Position numbers and translations under genes: made by a program. This document shows, one piece after another, positions 36,793 to 45,811 of a stretch of 64,000 nucleotides of DNA; positions within the stretch are counted from its first letter, which is position 1, and every line of letters begins with the position of its first letter. Origin of the DNA: Streptomyces sp. NBC_01707. GTDB taxonomy: Bacteria > Actinomycetota > Actinomycetes > Streptomycetales > Streptomycetaceae. The DNA lies in the NCBI RefSeq assembly GCF_041438805.1, contig NZ_CP109190.1, positions 6,386,001-6,450,000 of the forward strand, read 5' to 3'. Below the pieces are notes generated by a model. It saw only the letters and a list, made by a program, of their open reading frames with translations. It was not told where the DNA came from and made no database searches.

Positions 36793-37770
36793 ATGAGCAG
36801 CAACGAAACGCCGCGCGGCCCCATCGACTCCTCCCGCGTCCCGCGGTACGCCGGGCCAGCGACGTTCGCGCGGCTGCCCCGCCTCGACGAGGTCGGCACC
36901 GCCGATGTCGCCGTCGTCGGCGTGCCCTTCGACACGGGTGTCTCGTACCGCCCCGGCGCCCGTTTCGGCGGCAACGCCATCCGTGAGGCATCGCGTCTGC
37001 TGCGCCCGTACAACCCGGCACAGGACGCCTCGCCGTTCGCCCTCGCGCAGGTCGCGGACGCCGGTGACATCGCGGCCAACCCGTTCAACATCAACGAGGC
37101 CGTCGAGACGATCGAGGCCGCGGCCGACGATCTGCTCGGTACCGGCGCGCGCATGATGACGCTCGGCGGCGACCACACCATCGCGTTGCCCCTCCTGCGC
37201 TCCGTCGCGAAGAAGCACGGCCCCGTCGCGCTGCTCCACTTCGACGCCCACCTCGACACGTGGGACACCTACTTCGGCGCCGAGTACACCCACGGCACGC
37301 CGTTCCGCCGGGCCGTCGAGGAGGGCATCCTCGACACGTCCGCGCTCTCCCACGTCGGCACGCGCGGCCCGCTGTACGGCAAGCAGGACCTCGACGACGA
37401 CGCCAAGATGGGCTTCGGCATCGTCACCTCCGCCGACGTCATGCGCCGCGGTGTCGACGAGATCGCCGACCAGCTGCGTCAGCGCATCGGCGACCGCCCG
37501 CTGTACATCTCCATCGACATCGACGTCCTGGACCCGGCGCACGCGCCCGGCACCGGCACCCCCGAGGCCGGCGGCCTCACCTCCCGCGAGCTCCTCGAGA
37601 TCGTCCGCGGGCTGTCCTCCTGCAACCTGGTCTCCGCCGACCTGGTCGAGGTCGCCCCCGCGTACGACCACGCGGAGATCACCTCCGTCGCGGCCTCCCA
37701 CACCGCGTACGAGCTGACGACGATCATGTCCCGCCAGATCGCGGCGGCGAAGGGAACCCAGGGCAAGTGA
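36793..37770 (+). CDS. Ureohydrolase (agmatinase/guanidinobutyrase family)
   Basis: Mn-dependent hydrolase of 325 residues that removes urea from a guanidino compound. The start ATG 36793 follows GAAAGG by about 8 bases. The metal-ligand motifs are complete: [28 protein letters not shown] and [20 protein letters not shown]. The family includes agmatinase, guanidinobutyrase and guanidinopropionase and cannot be split by these motifs. Its stop overlaps the start of a ThDP decarboxylase gene, which argues for guanidinobutyrase after 2-ketoarginine decarboxylation, as in the Pseudomonas arginine transaminase route, rather than SpeB. Members of this operon are PucR-regulated by position. Confidence 0.9.
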   Translation: MSSNETPRGPIDSSRVPRYAGPATFARLPRLDEVGTADVAVVGVPFDTGVSYRPGARFGGNAIREASRLLRPYNPAQDASPFALAQVADAGDIAANPFNINEAVETIEAAADDLLGTGARMMTLGGDHTIALPLLRSVAKKHGPVALLHFDAHLDTWDTYFGAEYTHGTPFRRAVEEGILDTSALSHVGTRGPLYGKQDLDDDAKMGFGIVTSADVMRRGVDEIADQLRQRIGDRPLYISIDIDVLDPAHAPGTGTPEAGGLTSRELLEIVRGLSSCNLVSADLVEVAPAYDHAEITSVAASHTAYELTTIMSRQIAAAKGTQGK

Positions 37771-39452
37771 GCCACGACCACCACGACGAGCGCCCGCAGC
37801 TCACCTCCGAGCAGATCGCGGCCGCCCTGAACCCGCCCGCCGGACGCAACGGCGGCGACCTCGTCGTCGAGACGCTCCAGGGCCTCGGCGCGACCACCGT
37901 CTTCGGCCTGCCCGGGCAGCACGCGCTCGGCATGTTCGACGCGCTGCGCCGCTCGTCCCTCTCGTACGTCGGCCTGCGCGTCGAGAACAACGCGGGCTTC
38001 GCCGCCGACGCCTACGGCCGGATCACCGGCGAAGTGGCGCCGCTGCTGCTCTCCACCGGCCCGGGAGCCCTCACCTCCCTCGCCGCGCTCCAGGAGGCGG
38101 CGGCCGCCTCGGCACCCGTGCTCGCCATCTCCAGCCAGATCCCGACCGCGGGCCTGGGCGGCGGGCGTCACGGCTACCTGCATGAACTCCGGGACCAGAA
38201 GGCGTCGTTCCGCGACGTCGTGAAGTCCGTCCACACGGTCCGTACGGCGTCGCAGATCCCGTCCGCGATCGCCGCCGCCTGGGAGTCCGCGCTGACGGCC
38301 CCGCACGGCCCGGTCTGGATCGAGATCCCGCAGGACGTGCTCCTCGCCGAGACCACCCTTCCGGCGGTCACCGCGATGGACGCCACACCGCGGCCGCTCC
38401 ACGCCCGCCCCGAACTGACAGCCGTGGCGGCCCACCTGCTGGCGAACGCCGAACGGCCGGCGATCATCGCGGGCGGCGGGGTCGTGCGCTCCGACGCGTC
38501 CGGCAAGCTGCTCGCCCTCGCGGAGAAGATCGACGCCCCGGTCGTCACCACGTTCGGCGGCAAGGGCGCCTTCCCCTGGGAGCACCCGCTCTCGCTCCAG
38601 TCCTGGCTGGAGGACCGTCACACGACGGACTTCCTCGAAGCGGCGGACGTTCTGCTCGTCGTCGGCTCCGGACTGGGTGAACTCTCCTCGAACTACCACA
38701 CGTTCAGCCCGCGCGGCCGGGTCGTCCAGATCGAGGCGGACGCCGGGAAGCTGGAGTCCAACCACCCCGCGCTCGGCATCCACGCCGACGCCCGCGAGGC
38801 CCTCTCCGACCTCCTCGAAGCGGTCGACCGCCGCGAGGACCCGTCGGCCCCGGACCGTGTCCGTACGGTGCTCGAAGCTGTCCGCGAACGGATCGACGGT
38901 CAGGACCTGACCCTGGAGCAGCAGCTCGTCGCCTCGGTGCGCGAGGCGCTGCCCGACACGTCCCCCAGCTTCTGGGACATGACGATCCTCTCCTACTGGG
39001 CCTGGTCCGCGTTCGACGCCCGCCACCCCAACACCATGCACTCGGCGCAGGGCGCGGGCGGCCTCGGCTACGGCTTCCCGGCGGCGCTCGGCGCGGCGGC
39101 GGCCGACCGTACGAAGCCGGTCCTGGCGGTCTCCGGCGACGGCGGCGCGATGTACTCGATCGCGGAACTGGCCACCGCCCGCCAGTACGACCTGCCGGTC
39201 ACCTGGCTGATCGTCGACGACGGCGGCTACGGCATCCTGCGCGAGTACATGACGGACGCGTTCGGCGAGGCCACGGCGACGGAACTGTCCCGCCCGGACT
39301 TCGTCGCCCTCGCCGAATCCTTCGGCGTACCGGCGGTCCGCACGACCCCGGAGGCGCTCGCCGCCGACCTGGCGAAGTCCTTCGCGGAGCCCGGTCCTTC
39401 GGTGGTCGTGCTCCCGGCGCTGCTGAGGATGTTCGAGCCGACGCATCTGTAG
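37767..39452 (+). CDS. Thiamine-diphosphate-dependent decarboxylase/carboligase family enzyme
   Basis: Protein of 561 residues beginning at GTG 37767, which overlaps the ureohydrolase stop by four bases (GTGA); a long open extension upstream is out of register with anything conserved. The three ThDP domains are seen: PYR domain with the catalytic Glu in [16 protein letters not shown] and [14 protein letters not shown]; central R domain; PP domain with the metal motif [20 protein letters not shown] followed by VDDGGYG in place of the usual NN. The family covers acetolactate synthase, benzoylformate and 2-ketoarginine decarboxylases. Placement favours 2-ketoarginine decarboxylase (AruI-like); not proven. 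Confidence 0.88.
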   Translation: MSHDHHDERPQLTSEQIAAALNPPAGRNGGDLVVETLQGLGATTVFGLPGQHALGMFDALRRSSLSYVGLRVENNAGFAADAYGRITGEVAPLLLSTGPGALTSLAALQEAAAASAPVLAISSQIPTAGLGGGRHGYLHELRDQKASFRDVVKSVHTVRTASQIPSAIAAAWESALTAPHGPVWIEIPQDVLLAETTLPAVTAMDATPRPLHARPELTAVAAHLLANAERPAIIAGGGVVRSDASGKLLALAEKIDAPVVTTFGGKGAFPWEHPLSLQSWLEDRHTTDFLEAADVLLVVGSGLGELSSNYHTFSPRGRVVQIEADAGKLESNHPALGIHADAREALSDLLEAVDRREDPSAPDRVRTVLEAVRERIDGQDLTLEQQLVASVREALPDTSPSFWDMTILSYWAWSAFDARHPNTMHSAQGAGGLGYGFPAALGAAAADRTKPVLAVSGDGGAMYSIAELATARQYDLPVTWLIVDDGGYGILREYMTDAFGEATATELSRPDFVALAESFGVPAVRTTPEALAADLAKSFAEPGPSVVVLPALLRMFEPTHL

Positions 39453-39497
39453 GCTGCGGCTCCACCGAGGTTCCGGGGCACGGACTCGGAACCTCCC

Positions 39498-39533
39498 CTC
39501 GTCCGCGAGGTCTTCACCGGCCTCGCGGACGAG
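39498..39533 (+). terminator. Terminator after the ThDP enzyme gene
   Basis: Perfect 13-bp stem CTCGTCCGCGAGG / CCTCGCGGACGAG with a 10-base loop, 46 bases after the stop. Confidence 0.75.
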
Positions 39534-39680
39534 TCGGTCGCTCGCCCCGAAGCCGGTGTCCCCGCGTCACGACCCGGCATCACGGGCCGGGAACGTACAA
39601 CTTTTCGGGCGCTCAGGAGTCTTCTGTGTGCCAGGTGTGCAGGGGGCGCACCACGCAGACCACTCAGGGGGAGACGTCTC

Positions 39681-40646
39681 ATGACGGACCGGCCTCGTAT
39701 CCACCGCCGCGCACACACCGCGCTCGCCGTCACGCTCGCCGCGGGCGTGCTCGCACCCGTGGCCCTCGCCGCCACGCCCGCCGCGGCCGCGACACCGACG
39801 GTGAGCTGTACCTCCGGCAAGGTGGGGCTCGCCGCCAAGCTGTCGAAGGACATCACCGCCGCACTCAAGGGGCGCTCGTCGACCACGGCGATCGCGCTCT
39901 ACGACCGGACCACCAAGACGTCGTGCACGATGCGGTCCACGAGCAAGTACGACTCCGCGAGCGTCGTGAAGGCGACCGTCCTCGCGACGCTGCTCTGGGA
40001 CAACAAGAAGCACAACCGCTACCTCACGCAGCGCGAGGTCAACCTCGCCACCGCCATGATCACCAAGTCCGACAACGACGCGACCACCAGCCTGTGGAAG
40101 CAACTCGGCGTGACCAAGGTGAAGGCGTTCCTGAAGGCCGCGGGGATGACGCACACCGTGCCCGGCTCCGGCGGCTACTGGGGGCTGACCCAGATCACCG
40201 CGCAGGACGAGCTGCGACTGCTGTCCCTGCTGACCGCGAAGAATTCCGTGCTCAGTGACAACTCGCGCGCGTACGAGCTCGGCCTGATGCGCAAGGTCAT
40301 CTCCTCGCAGCGGTGGGGGACGCCCGCCGGTGCGCCGTCCGGGGTGACCGTCCAGGTCAAGAACGGCTGGCTGCCGCGCGCCACGCACGGCTGGCGGGTG
40401 CACAGCATCGGCGCGTTCACCGGGAAGGGGCACGACTACGGGATCACCGTGCTCACCCAGGACAACAAGACGATGAACGACGGCGTCAACACCATCCAGG
40501 CGGTCGCCCGGGCCGTACACAAGGACCTGAACCCGGCCGCCACCGCGCAGACGACGATCGCCCCGCCGGCGAAGCCGCAGGAAGCGGTACCGGCGGTGCC
40601 CGGTGCTTCCGCCGTGCCGATGGTGACGGCCGCACCGCAGTCGTAG
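39681..40646 (+). CDS. Secreted class A beta-lactamase-fold serine hydrolase
   Basis: Exported protein of 321 residues with a signal peptide (RRAHTALAVTLAAGVLAPVALA, cleavage near ATPAAAA). It keeps the penicillin-recognising fold: nucleophile S94 and K97 in SASVVKAT, and S130-D131-N132 in KSDNDAT. The third motif, normally KTG, reads K227-N228-G229 (VQVKNGWLP), and no Glu166-type omega loop is obvious, so it may lack efficient lactamase activity and act as a peptidase or be a divergent member. The C-terminus is a Pro/Ala-rich tail of about 40 residues. It is monocistronic. A resistance role is not supported. Confidence 0.85.
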   Translation: MTDRPRIHRRAHTALAVTLAAGVLAPVALAATPAAAATPTVSCTSGKVGLAAKLSKDITAALKGRSSTTAIALYDRTTKTSCTMRSTSKYDSASVVKATVLATLLWDNKKHNRYLTQREVNLATAMITKSDNDATTSLWKQLGVTKVKAFLKAAGMTHTVPGSGGYWGLTQITAQDELRLLSLLTAKNSVLSDNSRAYELGLMRKVISSQRWGTPAGAPSGVTVQVKNGWLPRATHGWRVHSIGAFTGKGHDYGITVLTQDNKTMNDGVNTIQAVARAVHKDLNPAATAQTTIAPPAKPQEAVPAVPGASAVPMVTAAPQS

Positions 40647-40758
40647 TCCCTCGGGTCCGGGCCCTGGGCCGAACGGACCATATTCGTGACGGCGGGATGA
40701 AATCCGCAGCCTGCCGCGTTGGTGCCTTCCGGTAGATCAGGTCGAACGGGAGGCACCG

Positions 40759-43700
40759 GTGACGGACGCAGGCACGGACGCGGAGCGGCGGGGCTGGGCC
40801 CGGCGGCTGGGCGGCTACGCATGGCGCTACCGGCGCAATGTGCTGCTGGCACTCGGCTCGTCGCTCGCCGGAATGGCCGTGCTGGCGCTCGTCCCGCTGA
40901 TCACCAAGGTGATCATCGACGATGTCGTGGGCAACCACACCCGCTCCCTCGGAGTCTGGACCGGCCTCCTGATCGCGGCGGCCCTGCTGGTGTACATATC
41001 GACGTACGTCCGCCGCTACTACGGAGGGCGGCTCGCCCTCGACGTCCAGCACGATCTGCGCACCGAGATGTACGGGACGCTCACCCGGCTCGACGGGAAG
41101 CGGCAGGACGAGCTGTCCACCGGGCAGGTCGTCGGGCGCGCCACCAGCGACCTTCAGCTGATCCAGGGCCTTCTTTTCATGCTTCCGATGACCATCGGGA
41201 ACGTGCTGCTCTTCCTCATCTCCCTGGTGATCATGGCGTGGCTCTCCCCGGTGCTGACACTGGTCGCGCTCGCCGTCGCCCCCGCCCTCTGGTTCATCGC
41301 CCGCCGCTCCCGCTCCCGGCTCTTCCCTGCCACCTGGTACGCCCAGGGCCAGGCCGCCGCGGTCGCCGGAGTCGTCGACGGGGCCGTCTCCGGGGTCCGG
41401 GTCGTCAAGGGGTTCGGACAGGAGGAGCAGGAGACCGGCAAACTGCGCGAGGTGGGGCGGAAGCTGTTCGCCGGGCGGCTGCGCACCATCCGGCTGAACG
41501 CCAGGTACACCCCCGCCCTCCAGGCCGTCCCCGCGCTCGGCCAGGTCGCGATGCTGGCGCTCGGCGGCTGGCTCGCCACCCGCGGCGAGATCACCCTCGG
41601 CACCTTCGTGGCCTTCTCCACCTATCTCGCCCAGCTCGTCGGGCCGGTCCGGATGCTCGCCATGGTGCTCACCGTCGGGCAGCAGGCCCGCGCCGGTGTG
41701 GAGCGCGTGCTCGAACTGATCGACACCGAGCCCACCATGAAGGACGGCACGGTGGAGCTCCCGGCGGACGCCCCCGCGCGCGTCGAGTTCGACGACGTGC
41801 GGTTCGGGTACGGTCCGCCTCGCTCCGCCTCCGCTCAAGACACAGGCCTGGGAAGCGGAGCCCCCGAGCGGCTGGTCCTCGACGGGTTCTCGCTGACCAT
41901 CGAGCCCGGTGAGACCGTCGCCGTCGTCGGCGCCTCCGGCAGCGGGAAGTCCACCGTCTCCCTGCTGCTGCCCCGCTTCTACGACGTGTCGCACGGCGCC
42001 GTCCTGGTCGGCGGCCACGACGTCCGCGAACTCACCCAGGACTCGCTGCGGGCCGCCATCGGCCTCGTGCCCGAGGACAGCTTCCTCTTCTCCGACACGG
42101 TCCGCGCCAACATCGCGTACGGACACCCGGACGCCACTCAGGAGCAGATCGAGCGGGCCGCCCGCGCCGCCCAGGCGGACCGTTTCATCGCCGACCTTCC
42201 CCTGGGCTACGACACCAAGGTCGGCGAGCACGGCCTGACCCTCTCCGGCGGCCAGCGCCAGCGCGTCGCGCTCGCCCGCGCCATCCTCACCGACCCCCGG
42301 CTGCTTCTCCTCGACGACGCCACCTCCGCCGTCGACGCCCGCGTCGAGCACGAGATCCACGAGGCGCTGGCGCAGGTGATGGCGGGCCGCACGACCCTGC
42401 TGATCGCCCACCGCCGCTCCACCCTGGGCCTCGCCGACCGGATCGCCGTTCTGGAGGAGGGCCGGCTCGCCGACATCGGTACGCACGAGGAGCTGGAGCG
42501 CCGCTCCCCGCTCTACCGGCGTCTGCTGACCGACCCGGACGAGCTGGGCGGCACCTCCCCGGGCCACCAGCCGGTCCTGGCCGACACGGCCGTCGAGGAC
42601 GACCGGGCGCTCCAGGAGGAGCTGGAAGCGGACTTCGACGCCGAGCGCGGCATCAGCCCCGGCCTGTGGGTCCGCAAGGAGGAGCCCCGCGACACCGGCG
42701 CCGCCGGCATGCCCGCCACCCCCGAGCTGCTCGCCCAGGTCGAGGCGCTGCCCCCGGCCACCGACGTCCCGGACATCGACGAGGCGCGCGCCGTGCGCTC
42801 CGAGGAGTCCTACGGGCTGCGCCGGCTGCTGCACGGCTTCGGCCTGCCGCTGCTGGTGAGCCTCGCGCTCGTCGCCGTCGACGCAGGCATGGGCCTGCTC
42901 CTGCCGGTGCTGATCCGGCACGGCATCGACCAGGGCGTCACGCAGATGGCACTCGGTGCGGTCTGGGCAGCCTCCGCGATCGCCCTGTTCGTCGTGCTGG
43001 CGCAGTGGGCGGCGCAGATCGGCGAGACCCGGATGACGGGCCGCACCGGCGAGCGGGTGCTCTACTCGCTGCGGCTGAAGATCTTCGCGCAGCTCCAGCG
43101 GCTCGGCCTCGACTACTACGAGCGCGAGCTGACCGGCCGCATCATGACCCGGATGACGACGGACATCGACGCGCTGTCCACGTTCCTGCAGACCGGTCTG
43201 GTCACGGCCTTCGTCTCCGTCGTCACGTTCTTCGGCATCATGGTCGCGCTGCTCGTCCTCGACGTCGAGCTCGCACTCGTCGTCTTCGCGACGCTTCCGG
43301 TGCTGGTCATCGGTACGTTCTTCTTCCGCCGCAAGAGCGTCAAGGCGTACGAACTGGCCCGTGAGCGGATCAGCGTCGTCAACGCTGACCTCCAGGAGTC
43401 CGTCTCCGGGCTCCGGATCGTGCAGGCGTTCCGCCGTGAGCGGGACGGTGCCGCGCGGTTCGCCGACCGCAGCGACCACTACCGCGAGGCCCGGGTGCGC
43501 GGCCAGTGGCTGATCTCGGTCTACTTCCCGTTCGTGCAGCTGCTGTCTTCGGTGGCCGCGGCCGCCGTACTGATCGTGGGTGCGGGCCGGGTCGACAACG
43601 GCACACTCACCACCGGCGCGCTCGTCGCGTATCTGCTCTACATCGACCTGTTCTTCGCGCCCGTGCAGCAGCTGTCCCAGGTGTTCGACGGCTACCAGCA

Positions 43701-44547
43701 GGCCACCGTCTCGCTCGGCCGTATCCAGGAACTCCTCCGGGAGCCGACCTCCACCGCCGACTCCGTGGAGCCGTTGGACGTCCTGTCGCTGCGGGGCGAG
43801 ATCGCGTTCGAGGACGTGTCCTTCGCGTACGGCGCCGAGGACGAGGAGGAAGAGGCCCTCACCGGCATCGACCTGCGGATCCCGGCCGGCCAGACCGTCG
43901 CGTTCGTCGGCGAGACCGGTGCCGGGAAGTCCACCCTGGTCAAGCTCGTCGCCAGGTTCTACGACCCGACGGGCGGCCGGGTCACGGCGGACGGCACCGA
44001 TCTGCGCCACCTCGACCTCACGGCGTACCGGCACCGGCTGGGCGTCGTACCGCAGGAGGCCTACCTCTTCGCGGGTTCGGTCCGTGACGCCATCGCCTAC
44101 GGGCGGCCGGACGCCACCGACGCGCAGGTGGAGGCCGCGGCCCGGGCGGTCGGCGCCCACGACATGATCGCCACGCTGGACGGCGGCTATCTGCACGAGG
44201 TCGCCGAACGGGGCCGTAACCTCTCGGCCGGCCAGCGCCAGCTGATCGCACTCGCCCGCGCCGAACTGGTCGACCCGGACGTCCTGCTGCTGGACGAGGC
44301 GACCGCCTCCCTGGACCTCGCCAGCGAGGCCCTGGTCAACCAGGCGACCGACCGGCTCACCGGCCGCCGCACCACGCTCGTCGTCGCCCACCGGCTGACC
44401 ACGGCCGCCCGCGCCGACCGGGTCGTGGTGATGGACCACGGCCGGGTCGTCGAGGACGGCACGCATGACGAACTCCTCGCCCAGGAAGGGCATTACGCCG
44501 TGCTCTGGCGGACCTTCATAGGGGAGGACGAGCCCGCGGGGGTCTGA
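40759..44547 (+). CDS. Fused two-unit ABC exporter (TMD-NBD-TMD-NBD)
   Basis: Single 1262-residue polypeptide holding a complete multidrug-type exporter. Half one: TM helices at about 20-310, NBD with Walker A K397 (GASGSGKST), LSGGQ and Walker B LLLLDDATS where D520 replaces the catalytic Glu. Half two: TM helices at about 695-970, NBD with K1057 (GETGAGKST), LSAGQ and canonical LLLDEATAS (E1180). H-loop histidines exist in both (AHRRST, AHRLTT). So site one is degenerate and only one ATP site looks hydrolytic, as in BmrCD/TM287-288 types, here fused. An insert GPPRSASAQDTGLGSGAPE follows the first strand of NBD1. Start is GTG 40759 with GGGAGGC upstream. Confidence 0.92.
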   Translation: MTDAGTDAERRGWARRLGGYAWRYRRNVLLALGSSLAGMAVLALVPLITKVIIDDVVGNHTRSLGVWTGLLIAAALLVYISTYVRRYYGGRLALDVQHDLRTEMYGTLTRLDGKRQDELSTGQVVGRATSDLQLIQGLLFMLPMTIGNVLLFLISLVIMAWLSPVLTLVALAVAPALWFIARRSRSRLFPATWYAQGQAAAVAGVVDGAVSGVRVVKGFGQEEQETGKLREVGRKLFAGRLRTIRLNARYTPALQAVPALGQVAMLALGGWLATRGEITLGTFVAFSTYLAQLVGPVRMLAMVLTVGQQARAGVERVLELIDTEPTMKDGTVELPADAPARVEFDDVRFGYGPPRSASAQDTGLGSGAPERLVLDGFSLTIEPGETVAVVGASGSGKSTVSLLLPRFYDVSHGAVLVGGHDVRELTQDSLRAAIGLVPEDSFLFSDTVRANIAYGHPDATQEQIERAARAAQADRFIADLPLGYDTKVGEHGLTLSGGQRQRVALARAILTDPRLLLLDDATSAVDARVEHEIHEALAQVMAGRTTLLIAHRRSTLGLADRIAVLEEGRLADIGTHEELERRSPLYRRLLTDPDELGGTSPGHQPVLADTAVEDDRALQEELEADFDAERGISPGLWVRKEEPRDTGAAGMPATPELLAQVEALPPATDVPDIDEARAVRSEESYGLRRLLHGFGLPLLVSLALVAVDAGMGLLLPVLIRHGIDQGVTQMALGAVWAASAIALFVVLAQWAAQIGETRMTGRTGERVLYSLRLKIFAQLQRLGLDYYERELTGRIMTRMTTDIDALSTFLQTGLVTAFVSVVTFFGIMVALLVLDVELALVVFATLPVLVIGTFFFRRKSVKAYELARERISVVNADLQESVSGLRIVQAFRRERDGAARFADRSDHYREARVRGQWLISVYFPFVQLLSSVAAAAVLIVGAGRVDNGTLTTGALVAYLLYIDLFFAPVQQLSQVFDGYQQATVSLGRIQELLREPTSTADSVEPLDVLSLRGEIAFEDVSFAYGAEDEEEEALTGIDLRIPAGQTVAFVGETGAGKSTLVKLVARFYDPTGGRVTADGTDLRHLDLTAYRHRLGVVPQEAYLFAGSVRDAIAYGRPDATDAQVEAAARAVGAHDMIATLDGGYLHEVAERGRNLSAGQRQLIALARAELVDPDVLLLDEATASLDLASEALVNQATDRLTGRRTTLVVAHRLTTAARADRVVVMDHGRVVEDGTHDELLAQEGHYAVLWRTFIGEDEPAGV

Positions 44548-44602
44548 GACCGACCGGCACATGGGGGGGCGGCGTCGCGGGCCCCATGTGCCGATCGGTC
44601 TC
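44546..44602. terminator. Bidirectional terminator after the ABC exporter
   Basis: A 21-bp stem with one wobble (left arm starts GAGACCGACCGGC, right arm ends GATCGGTCTC) whose left arm begins inside the exporter stop codon. It separates it from a converging small gene. Confidence 0.85.
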
Positions 44603-44615
44603 AACCGGGCGGCTC

Positions 44616-45098
44616 TCAGCGGATGCCGGAGATCCTGCCGGTCCGCAGGTCCGACCGGACCGTCAGACGGGTGTACGTGGGGTGCTTGCCGCCGCTCCAG
44701 GTGAGCCGCACCTTCGACCAGGTGTGACCGGCGCCGCTGTCGCCCGGGGTGACCTTGAAGGCGAGCGGGGTGTTCTGGGCGCGCAGCACACCGTCCGCAT
44801 GGTTGCGCGCCTCCCAGGTGCGCAACTGCGAGCGGAGCGCGGGCGTGAGGTAGAACGCCCGGAGCGCGGTCGTGAGTGTGCCGCCGCCCTCGGTGCCGGC
44901 GGCGTCGATGTAGGCGCCGTAGAAGTGGGCGACCTGCTGGTAGGCCGGGGCCGGGGCGGTGCCGCGTACCGTCACCGGGGCCGTGGGTGCCGGCGGTGCT
45001 GCCGCGGCGGCCGGGACCACGGCGACGGCGAGCAGAGCGGTGATGAGAAGGGTGCGGCCTGCGGTGTGGCGGCCGGGCCTGTTGCGGAGTTGGATCAC
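44616..45098 (-). CDS. Small exported protein of unknown function
   Basis: Protein of 160 residues from GTG 45098 (AAGGAGCTGTC upstream). It carries a signal peptide: VIQLRNRPGRHTAGRT, then LLITALLAVAVVPAAAAAP. The mature part (AYQQVAHFYGAYIDAAGTEGGGTL ... GDSGAGHTWSKVRLTWSGGKHPTY) has a single globular segment of about 100 residues without cysteines and ends DLRTGRISGIR. I do not recognise the family; the C-terminal TRLTVRSDLRTGRI has an IAP- or NTF2-like feel, common in exported actinobacterial proteins. Divergent from the next gene. Confidence 0.75.
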   Translation of the reverse strand: MIQLRNRPGRHTAGRTLLITALLAVAVVPAAAAAPPAPTAPVTVRGTAPAPAYQQVAHFYGAYIDAAGTEGGGTLTTALRAFYLTPALRSQLRTWEARNHADGVLRAQNTPLAFKVTPGDSGAGHTWSKVRLTWSGGKHPTYTRLTVRSDLRTGRISGIR

Positions 45099-45278
45099 GA
45101 CAGCTCCTTCCTTTCGTATGGCTCCGCCCAGTTGGACACGTTTTGTGAGAATTCGGTTGCTCCGGATGCGTCGCTCGCCGGGTGCAACCTCCGGATGGCC
45201 TCTCGCGTCGTACGCACGTACGCCTATGTGGCACGTTTGGCGAGAGTGTTCGATGGAGCGGATGGGGTGGCTGGGGTG

Positions 45279-45716
45279 ATGGGCCTGCTGGGGACCAGAG
45301 GAACCGGAAGGACGGCGAGGGGGAGCGGCGGCGGGAGTCGGCAGGCGCTGGTGCAGCTGCTCGTCCTGGCGCTGGTGAGCGCCGTCGGGCTGGTGCTCGG
45401 CGGTACCGGAGCGAGCAGCGCCGGCGCCGTGTCGGTGTGCGGCGGACGGCCCGCGAAGACGGTGAAGTTCGCGACCGGCGAGCTGCGCGTCTACAGGAGC
45501 CGCGCCTACGCCTGCGCGGTCACCGTCGCCAAGAGGCCGGGCAAGCGCCGCCAGATGTCCGTCCAGCTGCAGGCACGCGGTGCCCGGCCCGTCGGCGACA
45601 GCGGCAGATACACCACGCGGGCAGGCCCGGTGACGGTGCCCGCGCTGCACCGGTGCGTACGGGCCACGGGCTCGGTCTCCGGGACCACACGCACCACGGG
45701 CTGGATCCTCTGCTGA
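45279..45716 (+). CDS. Small exported cysteine-containing protein
   Basis: Protein of 145 residues from ATG 45279 (GTG 45276 is an alternative). The N-terminus is a long Gly/Arg-rich signal sequence followed by ALVQLLVLALVSAVGLVLG and a likely cleavage near GASSAGAVS. The mature domain has four cysteines (SVCGG, YACAV, HRCVR, and final WILC) and a basic KRPGKRRQMSVQLQARG, so disulfide bonds are likely. Function unknown. It is divergent from the 160-residue exported protein across about 180 bases. Confidence 0.7.
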   Translation: MGLLGTRGTGRTARGSGGGSRQALVQLLVLALVSAVGLVLGGTGASSAGAVSVCGGRPAKTVKFATGELRVYRSRAYACAVTVAKRPGKRRQMSVQLQARGARPVGDSGRYTTRAGPVTVPALHRCVRATGSVSGTTRTTGWILC

Positions 45717-45811
45717 CGCCGCCTGCCTGACGCCGGGACAACAGGGTCTGGCGGGTCGGGTGTTGCCCCCGCTAGGTTCACGACGAATGTTGTGAATCAA
45801 GGGGAGGGTGT

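Noticed and set aside
40486..45234. A very long minus-strand open frame (about 1580 codons) over the ABC exporter
   Set aside because: It mirrors a strong sense gene with clear ABC motifs; it is Arg/Gly/Asp-rich, the usual shadow in high-GC DNA.
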